Of a DNA stretch of 64,000 bases, positions 48,875-56,938 are shown in pieces. The notes under the pieces are model-generated. The model did not search any database, was not told the DNA's origin, and saw nothing but the letters and a program-made list of their open reading frames with translations. This stretch comes from Candidatus Gastranaerophilales bacterium. GTDB lineage: Bacteria; Cyanobacteriota; Vampirovibrionia; Gastranaerophilales; Gastranaerophilaceae. The position numbers were made by a program, and so were the translations under genes. The stretch's first letter is position 1. Every line of letters starts with the position of its first letter. Location: contig CAJULX010000007.1 of assembly GCA_910587245.1 (NCBI GenBank), positions 12,167-76,166 of the forward strand, in the 5' to 3' direction.

Positions 48875-50896
48875 CTAATTTTCTAACATATTTTTAAATT
48901 CTTCTTCACTGAGTATGGTAACCCCCAGTGCCTTTGCCTTATCAAGTTTTGACCCCGGGTTTTCCCCCGCTATCACATAATCCGTATTTTTGCTTACGGC
49001 AGAAGGCGTTTTTGCCCCGAGTGATTTCAAAATTTCCTGCGCCTTATCACGCGAAAATTCAGCCAGAGTACCTGTTATAACAAAGGATTTACCTTTTAAT
49101 TTAAGGTTATCGCTTATTGTATATGTGTTTTCAGGTTTTATACCCAATGATAGCCCCTGCTCAATAATTTTCAGGTTATCTTCATTTTTAAAATATTCGT
49201 AAATATTTTTTGCCATTTTTTCACCGATTCCCGCAATGGCGCTTAAATCCTCTAAAGACGCTGCTTTCAATTCATCAATCGTCTTAAAATACTGGCATAA
49301 AATATCCGCGCTTTCTTTGCCCACAAGCCTTATCCCGAGCGCGTTTAAAAATTTGCTCATTTTACAGTTTTTACTTGCTTCGAGCGCATTTACAAGGTTT
49401 GTGGCGGATTTTTCTTTAATTAAATCAAGCTTCATAAAATCAAAAAGCGTTAATTTATAAAGGTCTGCCCAGTTTTTAACCATATTTTTGTCTGTCAATT
49501 GGGCTATAATGCTCTCGCCAAAGCCTTCTATATCCATTGCGTATTTTGAAACAAAATATTCAATCTTGCCCTTCAAAACATCCGCACATTCAGGGTTCGG
49601 GCACCAGAGCCCTACTTCGTTTTCTTTTTCAATAAGCTTACTGTGGCAGCAGGGACAGTTTTCGGGCATTTTAAATGGCTTTGAATCATCCGTTTTTTCC
49701 GCTTTTAATACCTTGGGGATAATTTCTGCCGCTTTTTTAACTAAAACCCTGTCTCCTTCCATAATATCAAGTCTTTTAATTTCATCAAAATTATAAAGGC
49801 TTGCACGCCCTACAACGCTTCCGGCTAAACTTACAGGTTCCAATATTGCAACAGGAGTAATAACACCCGTTCTTCCTACCTGAAAATCAACCCTTAAAAG
49901 CTTTGTCCAGACGGCTTCGGGCGGAAATTTATATGCTATTGCCCATTTCGGAACACGGGACGTAAACCCGAGCTCATTCTGGCTGTGGATGCTATCCACC
50001 TTTATTACAACGCCGTCCGTTGCAAAATCAAGCCCTTTTCTTGTTTCGTCAATTTTTTGAATACATTTAAGAGCGCCTTCAACTCCGTCTACCACGGTGA
50101 TTTTATTTGTTTTAAAGCCTAATTCTTTAAGCTTTTTCATTGTGTCGGAGTGAGTTTTTGGCGAGTCTTTTCCTTCGAAAATTCCGCCGTATACCCATAT
50201 TGATAAATCTCTGCTTGCGGTAATTTTAGGGTCAAGCTGGCGGATAGAGCCTGCTGCTGCATTTCTAGGATTTGCGAAGGTTTTCTGCCCTGCTTCTTCC
50301 TGTTTTTTATTCAGTTTTTCAAAAGATGATACAGGCATATAAATTTCGCCGCGAACCTCAACATCCACGGGCTCAAAAAGCTTTAGCGGTATGCTTTTTA
50401 TCGTTTTAATATTGTTTGTAATATCTTCCCCGATGAAGCCGTCCCCGCGGGTTAAGCCCTGAACAAACCTTCCGTTTTTATAGGTCAAAGCTATTGCAAG
50501 GCCGTCAATTTTATATTCACAGGCTAAAGGAATTTTTATATCTCCAATAGCTCCCGAAACCCCGCCAAAAAGGCTCATTTGTCCTGCATTCGGGTCTAAA
50601 TCTTTTGCAATTCTTTCATACCATCTGTAAAGTTCACTTTCATTATTGGCATTTTCTAAAGAATAAAGTCTGTTTTTGTGTGCTACGGCTTCAAATTTTT
50701 CGCTGACACCGCCTACCCTTTGTGTTGGCGAATCAGGCGTAATCAAATCAGGACGCTCCTTTTCAAGCGCTTCCAGTTCTCTGAATAATTTATCGTATTC
50801 GTAATCTTCTAATTTCGGGTTATCTTCAACATAATAAAGGTAGCTGTTTAACTCAATTTCTTTGCGTAATTTTTCAATTTTTTCTTGTATATCCAT
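48875..50896 (-). CDS. ligA: NAD-dependent DNA ligase
   Basis: Seals nicks in replication and repair, using NAD. 673 residues: Ia domain (1-70), adenylation domain with catalytic Lys in EYKIDGLAIAL and the RGDGFIGEDITNN motif, OB fold, four-Cys zinc finger (CPCC...CPNPEC), helix-hairpin-helix repeats (FLNALGIRLVGKESADIL, LSAIAGIGEKMAKNI), and a C-terminal BRCT domain (GKSFVITGTL). Full length and intact. A TAAAAT lies 7 nt before the ATG at 50896, and the AAGG beside the ATG is too close to the predicted start of transcription to be certain. It is divergent from the decarboxylase-like gene with only 23 nt between. Confidence 0.96.
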   Translation of the reverse strand: MDIQEKIEKLRKEIELNSYLYYVEDNPKLEDYEYDKLFRELEALEKERPDLITPDSPTQRVGGVSEKFEAVAHKNRLYSLENANNESELYRWYERIAKDLDPNAGQMSLFGGVSGAIGDIKIPLACEYKIDGLAIALTYKNGRFVQGLTRGDGFIGEDITNNIKTIKSIPLKLFEPVDVEVRGEIYMPVSSFEKLNKKQEEAGQKTFANPRNAAAGSIRQLDPKITASRDLSIWVYGGIFEGKDSPKTHSDTMKKLKELGFKTNKITVVDGVEGALKCIQKIDETRKGLDFATDGVVIKVDSIHSQNELGFTSRVPKWAIAYKFPPEAVWTKLLRVDFQVGRTGVITPVAILEPVSLAGSVVGRASLYNFDEIKRLDIMEGDRVLVKKAAEIIPKVLKAEKTDDSKPFKMPENCPCCHSKLIEKENEVGLWCPNPECADVLKGKIEYFVSKYAMDIEGFGESIIAQLTDKNMVKNWADLYKLTLFDFMKLDLIKEKSATNLVNALEASKNCKMSKFLNALGIRLVGKESADILCQYFKTIDELKAASLEDLSAIAGIGEKMAKNIYEYFKNEDNLKIIEQGLSLGIKPENTYTISDNLKLKGKSFVITGTLAEFSRDKAQEILKSLGAKTPSAVSKNTDYVIAGENPGSKLDKAKALGVTILSEEEFKNMLEN

Positions 50897-50903
50897 GCCT
50901 TAT

Positions 50904-50913
50904 ATTTTATTAT
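50904..50913. promoter_or_regulatory. overlapping -10 boxes of ligA and the divergent PLP gene
   Basis: Minus strand: TAAAAT (50904-50909), 7 nt before the ligA ATG. Plus strand: TATTAT (50908-50913), 6 nt before the ATG at 50920, with TTGTAT at 50885-50890. The two sit only 23 nt apart, so the genes must share regulation and both mRNAs would be leaderless or nearly so. Confidence 0.4.
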
Positions 50914-50919
50914 AAAAGG

Positions 50920-52281
50920 ATGAGTTTGTTAAAATTATTAAGCAAAAAATTAAAAAGAACCTTATTTACAACCCCCTCTCACGGGCAAAAACTGCCGAAT
51001 TTTAAACATATTTCAAAGCTTGCAGGTTTTTACGGGTGGGATTATTCCGAAATTGAAGGTTTTGATAACCTTCTGGATCCCAAAGGTCCTATCCTGATGG
51101 CGGAAGGCAAAGCATCCGATATTTTTAATACCAAAAAAACTTTCTTTTTAACTCAGGGCTCCACAACGGGTATTCTTGCCGTAATGAAAACGGTTTTAAA
51201 TTTCAAAGATAAAGTTCTTGTTGCAAGAAACTGTCATAAATCCGTTTATTCGGGGCTTGTGCTCACAGGCGCTGATGTTGACTGGTTTATGCCTGATACA
51301 AAATCTGAAATGTGCCAAAAATGGGGCATAATGGGAAGAATTAACCCTGAAGAGCTGAGGGATACTTTTAAACTTAATCAATACAAGGCCTTTATAATGA
51401 CAAGCCCCACTTATGAAGGGATAGTATCCAATATTGAAGAAATTTCAAAAATTTGTAAAGAATACGGCGTGCTTTTAATCGTGGATGAAGCACACGGTGC
51501 TTTGTATAATTTTTCCGATTTATTACCAAAAACCGCAATAGAACAGGGGGCGGATTTTTCGGTTAATTCCCTTCATAAAAATGCGGGGGCGCTTAATCAA
51601 TGCGCACTTTTACATATTGCAAACAGCTGTCCTTATGATTGGCGCGAAATTCAAAATTCCATAAATTTATTCCATACATCAAGCCCCTCTTACCCTTTAA
51701 TGGCAAATATTGAAGCCTGCATTAATTTTCTTTCTTCAAAAAAAGGAAAAAAAGCAATTGATGATTTGATTTCCAATATTATAAAATTTCAAACCGTGCT
51801 TGAAAATGAAGGTTTTGAATTTTTAAAAACGGAATATAAAGATATTACAAAAATTGTTTTAAGACTTGATAATGCGGATTGCTCGAAATTATCGGATATT
51901 TTATTTGATGAGTATAATATCGAAGATGAGATTTCAAGCCCGTTTTCCTGCCTTTATTTAACAGGAATCGGCACTAAAAAAGCCAAGCTTAATAAATTAA
52001 AATCCGCTCTTGTTAATGCAAAAAATAAAAAATTTGATAAAATAAGAATAGAAGATGTAAAAATCCCTGAATTTCAACCGTACCCCCTTGTTAAATTGCA
52101 GCCGCGGGAGGCGTATAACAGGGATTATATATATGTACAAAAAACTGATGCTCCGCTTATGCTGAGTTCTGAAATGATTGTACCCTATCCGCCCGGAATC
52201 GGCATATTGTATCCGGGTGAAGCCATACAGCAGGAACACCTTAAATATTTAAAAGAAGACACAGGGGTAATTAAGCTATGA
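50920..52281 (+). CDS. PLP-dependent Orn/Lys/Arg decarboxylase-like enzyme
   Basis: A 453-residue fold type I PLP enzyme of the ornithine/lysine/arginine decarboxylase family. TPSHGQKLPNF at the N-terminus, LTQGSTTGILAVMKTV, RNCHKSVYSGLVL, VDEAHGALYNF and SVNSLHKNAGALNQCALL (the PLP Lys) are all characteristic of the short, speC-like decarboxylases. The C-terminal domain, LVKLQPREAYNRDYIYVQ and VPYPPGIGILYPGEAI, is also typical. Substrate is unknown, most likely arginine or lysine. Start: the ATG at 50920 has an abutting AAAAGG; an in-frame TTG at 50926 has better SD spacing and remains possible. It overlaps deoB by 4 nt. Confidence 0.85.
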   Translation: MSLLKLLSKKLKRTLFTTPSHGQKLPNFKHISKLAGFYGWDYSEIEGFDNLLDPKGPILMAEGKASDIFNTKKTFFLTQGSTTGILAVMKTVLNFKDKVLVARNCHKSVYSGLVLTGADVDWFMPDTKSEMCQKWGIMGRINPEELRDTFKLNQYKAFIMTSPTYEGIVSNIEEISKICKEYGVLLIVDEAHGALYNFSDLLPKTAIEQGADFSVNSLHKNAGALNQCALLHIANSCPYDWREIQNSINLFHTSSPSYPLMANIEACINFLSSKKGKKAIDDLISNIIKFQTVLENEGFEFLKTEYKDITKIVLRLDNADCSKLSDILFDEYNIEDEISSPFSCLYLTGIGTKKAKLNKLKSALVNAKNKKFDKIRIEDVKIPEFQPYPLVKLQPREAYNRDYIYVQKTDAPLMLSSEMIVPYPPGIGILYPGEAIQQEHLKYLKEDTGVIKL

Positions 52282-53414
52282 AAAAAAGAGCAATAGTTAT
52301 TGTTATTGATTCTATGGGAATCGGAGCGCTGGATGATGCCGAAGAATACGGCGATTCTTTAAAATGCAATACTTTATGCAATCTTGCACGGGCTAATGGC
52401 GGGATTGATGTTCCTGCTCTTGAATCACTCGGTCTTGGTAATATTCGGTCAATAGAGGGTGTTTCAAAAACAAAAACCCCAAAAGGTCAGTACGGCATAA
52501 TGAAAATGAAATCAAAAGGCAAAGATACAACAACGGGGCACTGGGAATTAATGGGTCTTGTGCTGGATAAACCCTTTAAAACGTACAAAAAATTTCCTGA
52601 TGAATTAATAAATAAATTTATTGAAAGAACGCGCTGTAAAAATATACTTGGAAATAAACCCGCATCGGGTACAAAAATAATTGAAGAATATAATGCAAAA
52701 CATTCAAGGTCAAAATTCCCGATTATTTATACAAGCGCGGACAGTGTTTTTCAAATTGCTGCAAATATAGATGTTATACAGCTTGAAGTTTTATACAGAT
52801 GGTGTGAAATTGCAAGAGAATTGCTTGATGAAGGGGATTACCGCGTTTCAAGAGTAATTGCAAGACCATATAAAGTTACAAACGGTGTACCTTCAAGAAT
52901 CGGTAAATACAGGCATGATTATTCGATAAAGCCCCCGAAAGATACTCTTTTAAATGTTATTGAACAAAACGGGCAATCGGTTTACGGTATCGGAAAAATT
53001 AATGATATATTTGTAGGCTCCGGTATTACAAAATTTACCCCGACGGGTTCAAACATTGAAGGGCTTGATATAACGCTTGATGCAATAAAAAACGATACAT
53101 CCGATTTAATATTTACAAACCTCGTGGATACGGATATGCTGTACGGTCACAGGCGTGATTATAAGGGCTATGCAAGAGCTATAGAAACTATCGATAAATA
53201 TCTTGTAAACATAATAAACGCGATGAATGAAAACGATTTATTAATAGTAACCGCAGACCATGGCTGTGACCCTACATATGAAGGTTCGGATCATACAAGG
53301 GAAATGGTGCCTGTTATTCTCTATAATAAAAACATAACCCCCGGAAATATAGGTATCCATGAAAGCTTTACCTATGTAACGGAAAGAATAAAAGATTGGC
53401 TTTTTGGTCATTAA
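52278..53414 (+). CDS. deoB: phosphopentomutase
   Basis: Interconverts ribose-1- and ribose-5-phosphate (and deoxy forms) in nucleoside salvage. 378 residues, alkaline-phosphatase superfamily. VIDSMGIGALDDAEEYGD (metal Asp at the start), GKDTTTGHWELMGL (catalytic Thr), TPTGSNIEGLD, DTDMLYGHRRDYKGY and VTADHGCDPTYEGSDHTREMVP (metal ligands; written here in pieces) are all present. The start overlaps the upstream stop (ATGA), so translation is coupled to the PLP enzyme. Pairing of a decarboxylase with DeoB is not one I know. Confidence 0.93.
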   Translation: MKKRAIVIVIDSMGIGALDDAEEYGDSLKCNTLCNLARANGGIDVPALESLGLGNIRSIEGVSKTKTPKGQYGIMKMKSKGKDTTTGHWELMGLVLDKPFKTYKKFPDELINKFIERTRCKNILGNKPASGTKIIEEYNAKHSRSKFPIIYTSADSVFQIAANIDVIQLEVLYRWCEIARELLDEGDYRVSRVIARPYKVTNGVPSRIGKYRHDYSIKPPKDTLLNVIEQNGQSVYGIGKINDIFVGSGITKFTPTGSNIEGLDITLDAIKNDTSDLIFTNLVDTDMLYGHRRDYKGYARAIETIDKYLVNIINAMNENDLLIVTADHGCDPTYEGSDHTREMVPVILYNKNITPGNIGIHESFTYVTERIKDWLFGH

Positions 53415-53456
53415 TTATTAATATTTTAAATGTATAAAAAATAAAAAGGCTTTTTG

Positions 53457-54530
53457 ATGTCTGATTTTAACCCCTTGCAGATGATAACAAGAATTGCAAC
53501 CAATATTGCATCAGGCAGTGCAATTCAAAATAATGTTGCAAACAGCACTCAAAATGCCCTGAATTCTACTTTTAATACTTTTAACAATAATTTTCAAAAT
53601 AACAGCGAAAATAATAACGCTCCTCTTGTGTTTAAATCCACCCCTTTAACTTTAAGCCTTGCATCTGAATTGAAATTAACCACAATTGAGGTTGAAAAGA
53701 AGGCAGATTATGTTAAGGATTTATTAAACCTCCCGAGAGATTTTTCGGAGCTCATTAATCAAATTACAACGGGAAATAATCCTTCATCGGTTTTAAATTC
53801 AAAACTTGCGGATATTCTTCCTATGGTGCTTATGAGCGACGGGCGTGTTGATTTATCAAAGCTTTCCGAATTTTTGAGTGAAAATTCCAAAAGTGCTATG
53901 CAAAAATTAATGATGACAATTGCAAATGTATCAAAATACGGCGCAAATGATGTTTCTAATTTAAAAGAACTTATGGGTTTATTTTCCGTTAATTCCAATA
54001 TAGCATCCGATACTCAGGCGCTGAAAACTCTTTTGCTGCTTTATTTGCCGTGGCTTCCCCTTGCACAAAGAAACGAAAACGACCTTGATTTTACTATTGA
54101 TATTTTTGATAAAATTCAAGGGCCGGACCCTGAAAGTGAAGAAAATATCGAAACGGTAAAAATTTTAATCCAGACGGAAAATTTTTCAAACGTAATTGCA
54201 ATGCTTGAAACGAACTCTCTCGGGCAAATAGATATAGATATTGCCGCAGGAGATAATTTTCCTCATAAAAGAGTGATGGAAATTATTAAAGAAGAATCTT
54301 CAATAAATAATGTTAAATCAAATATATCATCATCTGTTTCAAAAAAGGCGGATGAAGAAGATATTCAAAAACTTGCTTCAAATAATGTTAAAATTATGGC
54401 GGCAGGTGCAATAAGCCCCAAATTAATGCTAATGACCCAATTGTTAATAAAAATTGTAATCAAAGTTGACTATGAACAAACTATCATTAAACAACAAGAT
54501 GACGACAATAAAAATGAAGGTGAAGTTTAA
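53457..54530 (+). CDS. hypothetical protein upstream of flagellar rod genes
   Basis: 357 residues from the ATG at 53457, which has AAGG 7 nt upstream; the TTG at 53454 is the other option. The N-terminal 70 residues are Asn/Gln/Thr rich and probably disordered. The rest is helical, with Leu-rich segments and a Glu-rich middle (EDNEIDIFDK-like) and an Asp/Asn C-terminus. It resembles flagellar hook-length or export-chaperone type proteins only in general composition, so I give no function. It precedes the four rod genes with an intervening sigma-28-like site. Confidence 0.55.
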   Translation: MSDFNPLQMITRIATNIASGSAIQNNVANSTQNALNSTFNTFNNNFQNNSENNNAPLVFKSTPLTLSLASELKLTTIEVEKKADYVKDLLNLPRDFSELINQITTGNNPSSVLNSKLADILPMVLMSDGRVDLSKLSEFLSENSKSAMQKLMMTIANVSKYGANDVSNLKELMGLFSVNSNIASDTQALKTLLLLYLPWLPLAQRNENDLDFTIDIFDKIQGPDPESEENIETVKILIQTENFSNVIAMLETNSLGQIDIDIAAGDNFPHKRVMEIIKEESSINNVKSNISSSVSKKADEEDIQKLASNNVKIMAAGAISPKLMLMTQLLIKIVIKVDYEQTIIKQQDDDNKNEGEV

Positions 54531-54566
54531 AAACTAGTTTATTTAATGTATTTTCCCCTTATTTGT

Positions 54567-54593
54567 TAAATTTTACCTGTTTTTTGCCGTTTG
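54567..54593 (+). promoter_or_regulatory. weak sigma-28-like site before the flagellar operon
   Basis: TAAATTTT (54567-54574), 11-nt spacer, GCCGTTTG (54586-54593). The -35 half and the spacing fit the FliA consensus well; the -10 matches at 5 of 8 positions. Confidence 0.3.
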
Positions 54594-54626
54594 AAAATAT
54601 AAGTATTGTCTAAAAAGGTAAAATCA

Positions 54627-55325
54627 ATGAGATTACAGGGTCATTTAAGCGCAAGCCAGAGAGGGCTGCACCAGTCAATCGGTGCAATGCATATGCAGTT
54701 TGAACTTTTGGGTATTGCACAGGATAATGTTAACGGCTTTGATAAAGTAGGGTATCAAAGAAAAGACGGTGTTGTATCGTCTTTTGCGGAATTTATCGGC
54801 ATCCATGCCGTTTCAAAGGCTGTGGATGATTCTGTAGGCCGTATTGCAAGAACCGACCAGCCTCTTGATTTTGCACTCGGCGAAAAAGGATATTTTCAGC
54901 TTTTAAATAATTCCGGCTCTGTGGAATTATCGCGCGACGGCAGATTTAAACTCAGTGAATCAGGTGAATTATTGGGTTTAGAAAATCAAAAAGTTTTAAG
55001 CGCAGGCGGTGTGCCCGTAATATTGCCGTTTATGCCCGAAAAATATGATGATATTAAGGTGGATAACAACGGTAAATTAAGCATATTTAACCCGCAAACG
55101 CGCAAAATGGAATATGTCGCAACTCTTGGTGTTGTATCATCAGAGGGAAATACCGTTCTGGAACCTGCCGTAAAGCAGGGGTGCCTTGAATTTTCAAATG
55201 TTTCCATGGCGCAGGAATTTTTGGAAATGGTGCCGAAAAGAAGAGCATTTGATGCTAACAGACAATTATTTATGCTGCAGAATAATGCACTTTCTCAGGC
55301 AATATCACAGCTTGGAGGAGGCTAA
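54627..55325 (+). CDS. flagellar basal-body rod/hook protein, FlgF/FlgG family
   Basis: 232 residues from the ATG at 54627 (AAGG 8 nt upstream; TTG at 54606 rejected). RLQGHLSASQRGLHQS is the N-terminal rod-type helix, then ELLGIAQDNVNGFDKVGYQRKDG, similar to the FLG_N pattern, and the FlgE/F/G core PLDFALGEKGYFQL with SRDGRFKLSESGELL. The C-terminal helix LFMLQNNALSQAISQLG completes the axial fold. It may be FlgF or a second FlgG. These proteins polymerise in the rod after export by the flagellar type III system, without signal peptides. It is followed 4 nt later by the next rod gene. Confidence 0.85.
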   Translation: MRLQGHLSASQRGLHQSIGAMHMQFELLGIAQDNVNGFDKVGYQRKDGVVSSFAEFIGIHAVSKAVDDSVGRIARTDQPLDFALGEKGYFQLLNNSGSVELSRDGRFKLSESGELLGLENQKVLSAGGVPVILPFMPEKYDDIKVDNNGKLSIFNPQTRKMEYVATLGVVSSEGNTVLEPAVKQGCLEFSNVSMAQEFLEMVPKRRAFDANRQLFMLQNNALSQAISQLGGG

Positions 55326-55328
55326 TAA

Positions 55329-56051
55329 ATGACATCGGGATATAATCTGCAAGGTTTAATAAGAAAAAATACCCTGAATGCACTGACCCAGTTTGATAAA
55401 TTCGGCTATTATTCGGAAAATATTTCAAACTGGTCAACAACAGGGTATAAAGCCGTTCGTTTTGAAGAAATTATGGGTGAAAACGGCTACTCTAAAGCTG
55501 TAATCAGGACAGACCATAAAGACGGCTCAATATATGTTACAAAGGCTCCCTTAGATGTTGCAATCAACGGCCCCGGGTTTATTCCCGTAACATCTCAAAG
55601 CGGAGAAATTTATTATACAAGAGACGGTTCTTTTTCATTAGGAAAAGACGGCATTTTAATGAATTCAAATAACGATATTGTAGGTGCCGGAATAAAAATT
55701 CCCGCAGAAAGCGTTAAAGTTGAAATCAAAGAAAACGGTGATGTTTTTACATACAATGAATTGCCGGGAGAAGCTCAATTTCAGGGTACTATCCCGCTTG
55801 TAATATTTCAGAACCCTGAAGGTTTAAAAGAAGTGGGCAATAATCGCTTTCAAAAAACCGAAAATTCAGGGGATGAGACTCTTGTAGGTGAACATAACAG
55901 AATCTGCCAGTATAAACTGGAACGCTCAAATGTTGATATATTTGCTCACGTTAACGATATTATGAGGGTAAATGCGAGTCTTCTTGCCTCTACTACTCTT
56001 ATGAGTGCTGTTGATCAAATGTATGAAAAAGCAATAAACATAAAAGATTAA
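55329..56051 (+). CDS. flgG: flagellar rod/hook protein, FlgG/FlgF family
   Basis: A 240-residue axial protein. TLNALTQFDKFGYYSENISNWSTTGYKAVRFEE is the N-terminal half of the FlgG family, VAINGPGFIPV and YYTRDGSFSLGKDGIL the core motif, and LASTTLMSAVDQMYEKAINIK the C-terminal helix. FlgG versus FlgF cannot be resolved by eye; both are present as adjacent paralogues. SD GGAGG precedes the ATG, which lies 4 nt after the upstream stop, giving tight coupling. flgB and flgC follow in the same operon. Confidence 0.83.
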   Translation: MTSGYNLQGLIRKNTLNALTQFDKFGYYSENISNWSTTGYKAVRFEEIMGENGYSKAVIRTDHKDGSIYVTKAPLDVAINGPGFIPVTSQSGEIYYTRDGSFSLGKDGILMNSNNDIVGAGIKIPAESVKVEIKENGDVFTYNELPGEAQFQGTIPLVIFQNPEGLKEVGNNRFQKTENSGDETLVGEHNRICQYKLERSNVDIFAHVNDIMRVNASLLASTTLMSAVDQMYEKAINIKD

Positions 56052-56069
56052 TTATAAAGGACTGATAAA

Positions 56070-56414
56070 ATGCCATACATACCAAAAGACCATATTTCAA
56101 AAACGCATATGTATCTTGATTTGCTTTCCGCAAGACAGGAAGCGCTTTCATCCAACCTTGCAAATATGGATACTCCAAACTATGTAAGGCGTGATGTTGA
56201 ATTTTCACAGTATTTAAACTCGGATTCTCTTCTTGAAACGCAATTAAGTCAAAAACTGGGACCTTCGGGTGTTATTGCGGCAAAAGAAGAAACACTTTCT
56301 CCTGTGGATGAACTTGTTCTTATGCAGCAAAACTCAATACTTTATTCCGTAGCATCAAGAAGAATGTCATCTATTATTACTGAAATGAAAAATGCAATAA
56401 ATGTAGGTTCGTAA
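56070..56414 (+). CDS. flgB: flagellar basal-body rod protein FlgB
   Basis: A 114-residue proximal rod protein. SARQEALSSNLANMDTPNYVRRDVEF is the N-terminal signature (NLANMDTPNY) and the C-terminal helix SILYSVASRRMSSIITEMKNAINVG completes it. Lengths of 115-140 are typical. FlgB initiates the rod with FlgC, FlgF, FlgG and FliE. SD AAAGG is upstream. Located directly before flgC as in most flagellar operons. Confidence 0.92.
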   Translation: MPYIPKDHISKTHMYLDLLSARQEALSSNLANMDTPNYVRRDVEFSQYLNSDSLLETQLSQKLGPSGVIAAKEETLSPVDELVLMQQNSILYSVASRRMSSIITEMKNAINVGS

Positions 56415-56446
56415 TTAAATAAGAAAATTGAAAGGCAAGATATAAA

Positions 56447-56890
56447 ATGGGAGTAATGGATTCTTTTGAAATCGGAAGAGGCGGTGTGGCAGCCCACGGT
56501 AAAAGAATTGAGACCGCGGCAAAAAACATTGCCAATATGGATACACCGAATTATGTAAGAAAAATCCCCGTTTTAAACGCAACCGAGGATGTGTCATTCC
56601 ACGGGCTTTTAAATACAATGAAACAGGATGTATTCGGTGTGGGCACCATTCCTTATCTTTCAGGCGGAGTCCAATTTTCAGGGCTTGTTGAAGACCCGAC
56701 GGAAGGCGAGAGGATTTATCGCCCCGGGCATCCTGATGCTGATGAATACGGTTATATAAGAGCATCAAACGTTAACCCTATGGTGGATATAGCCGATGCC
56801 GTTCTTGCCCAGAGAGCTTATGAAGCAAGTATTGCAGTACTTTCCATATCAAAAACAATGGCAAGCCGTGCGCTTGAAATAGGACAATAG
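56447..56890 (+). CDS. flgC: flagellar basal-body rod protein FlgC
   Basis: A 147-residue rod protein. KRIETAAKNIANMDTPNYVRKIPV (N-terminal signature), YIRASNVNPMVDIADAVLAQRAYEAS and the C-terminal SKTMASRALEIG helix are typical. SD AAAGG-type sequence is upstream. It ends the four-gene unit; a terminator follows at 56889-56920. FliE, FliF and the export genes are absent from the window, so the rest of the flagellar apparatus, if any, is elsewhere. Confidence 0.93.
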   Translation: MGVMDSFEIGRGGVAAHGKRIETAAKNIANMDTPNYVRKIPVLNATEDVSFHGLLNTMKQDVFGVGTIPYLSGGVQFSGLVEDPTEGERIYRPGHPDADEYGYIRASNVNPMVDIADAVLAQRAYEASIAVLSISKTMASRALEIGQ

Positions 56891-56920
56891 CCTTAAAACT
56901 TCAATCTTAAGGCTGTTTTT
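56889..56920 (+). terminator. intrinsic terminator of the flagellar unit
   Basis: AGCCTTAA pairs with TTAAGGCT around a 10-nt loop, followed by five T residues. It starts at the FlgC stop codon. Confidence 0.75.
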
Positions 56921-56938
56921 GTCTTTATTTAAATATTT

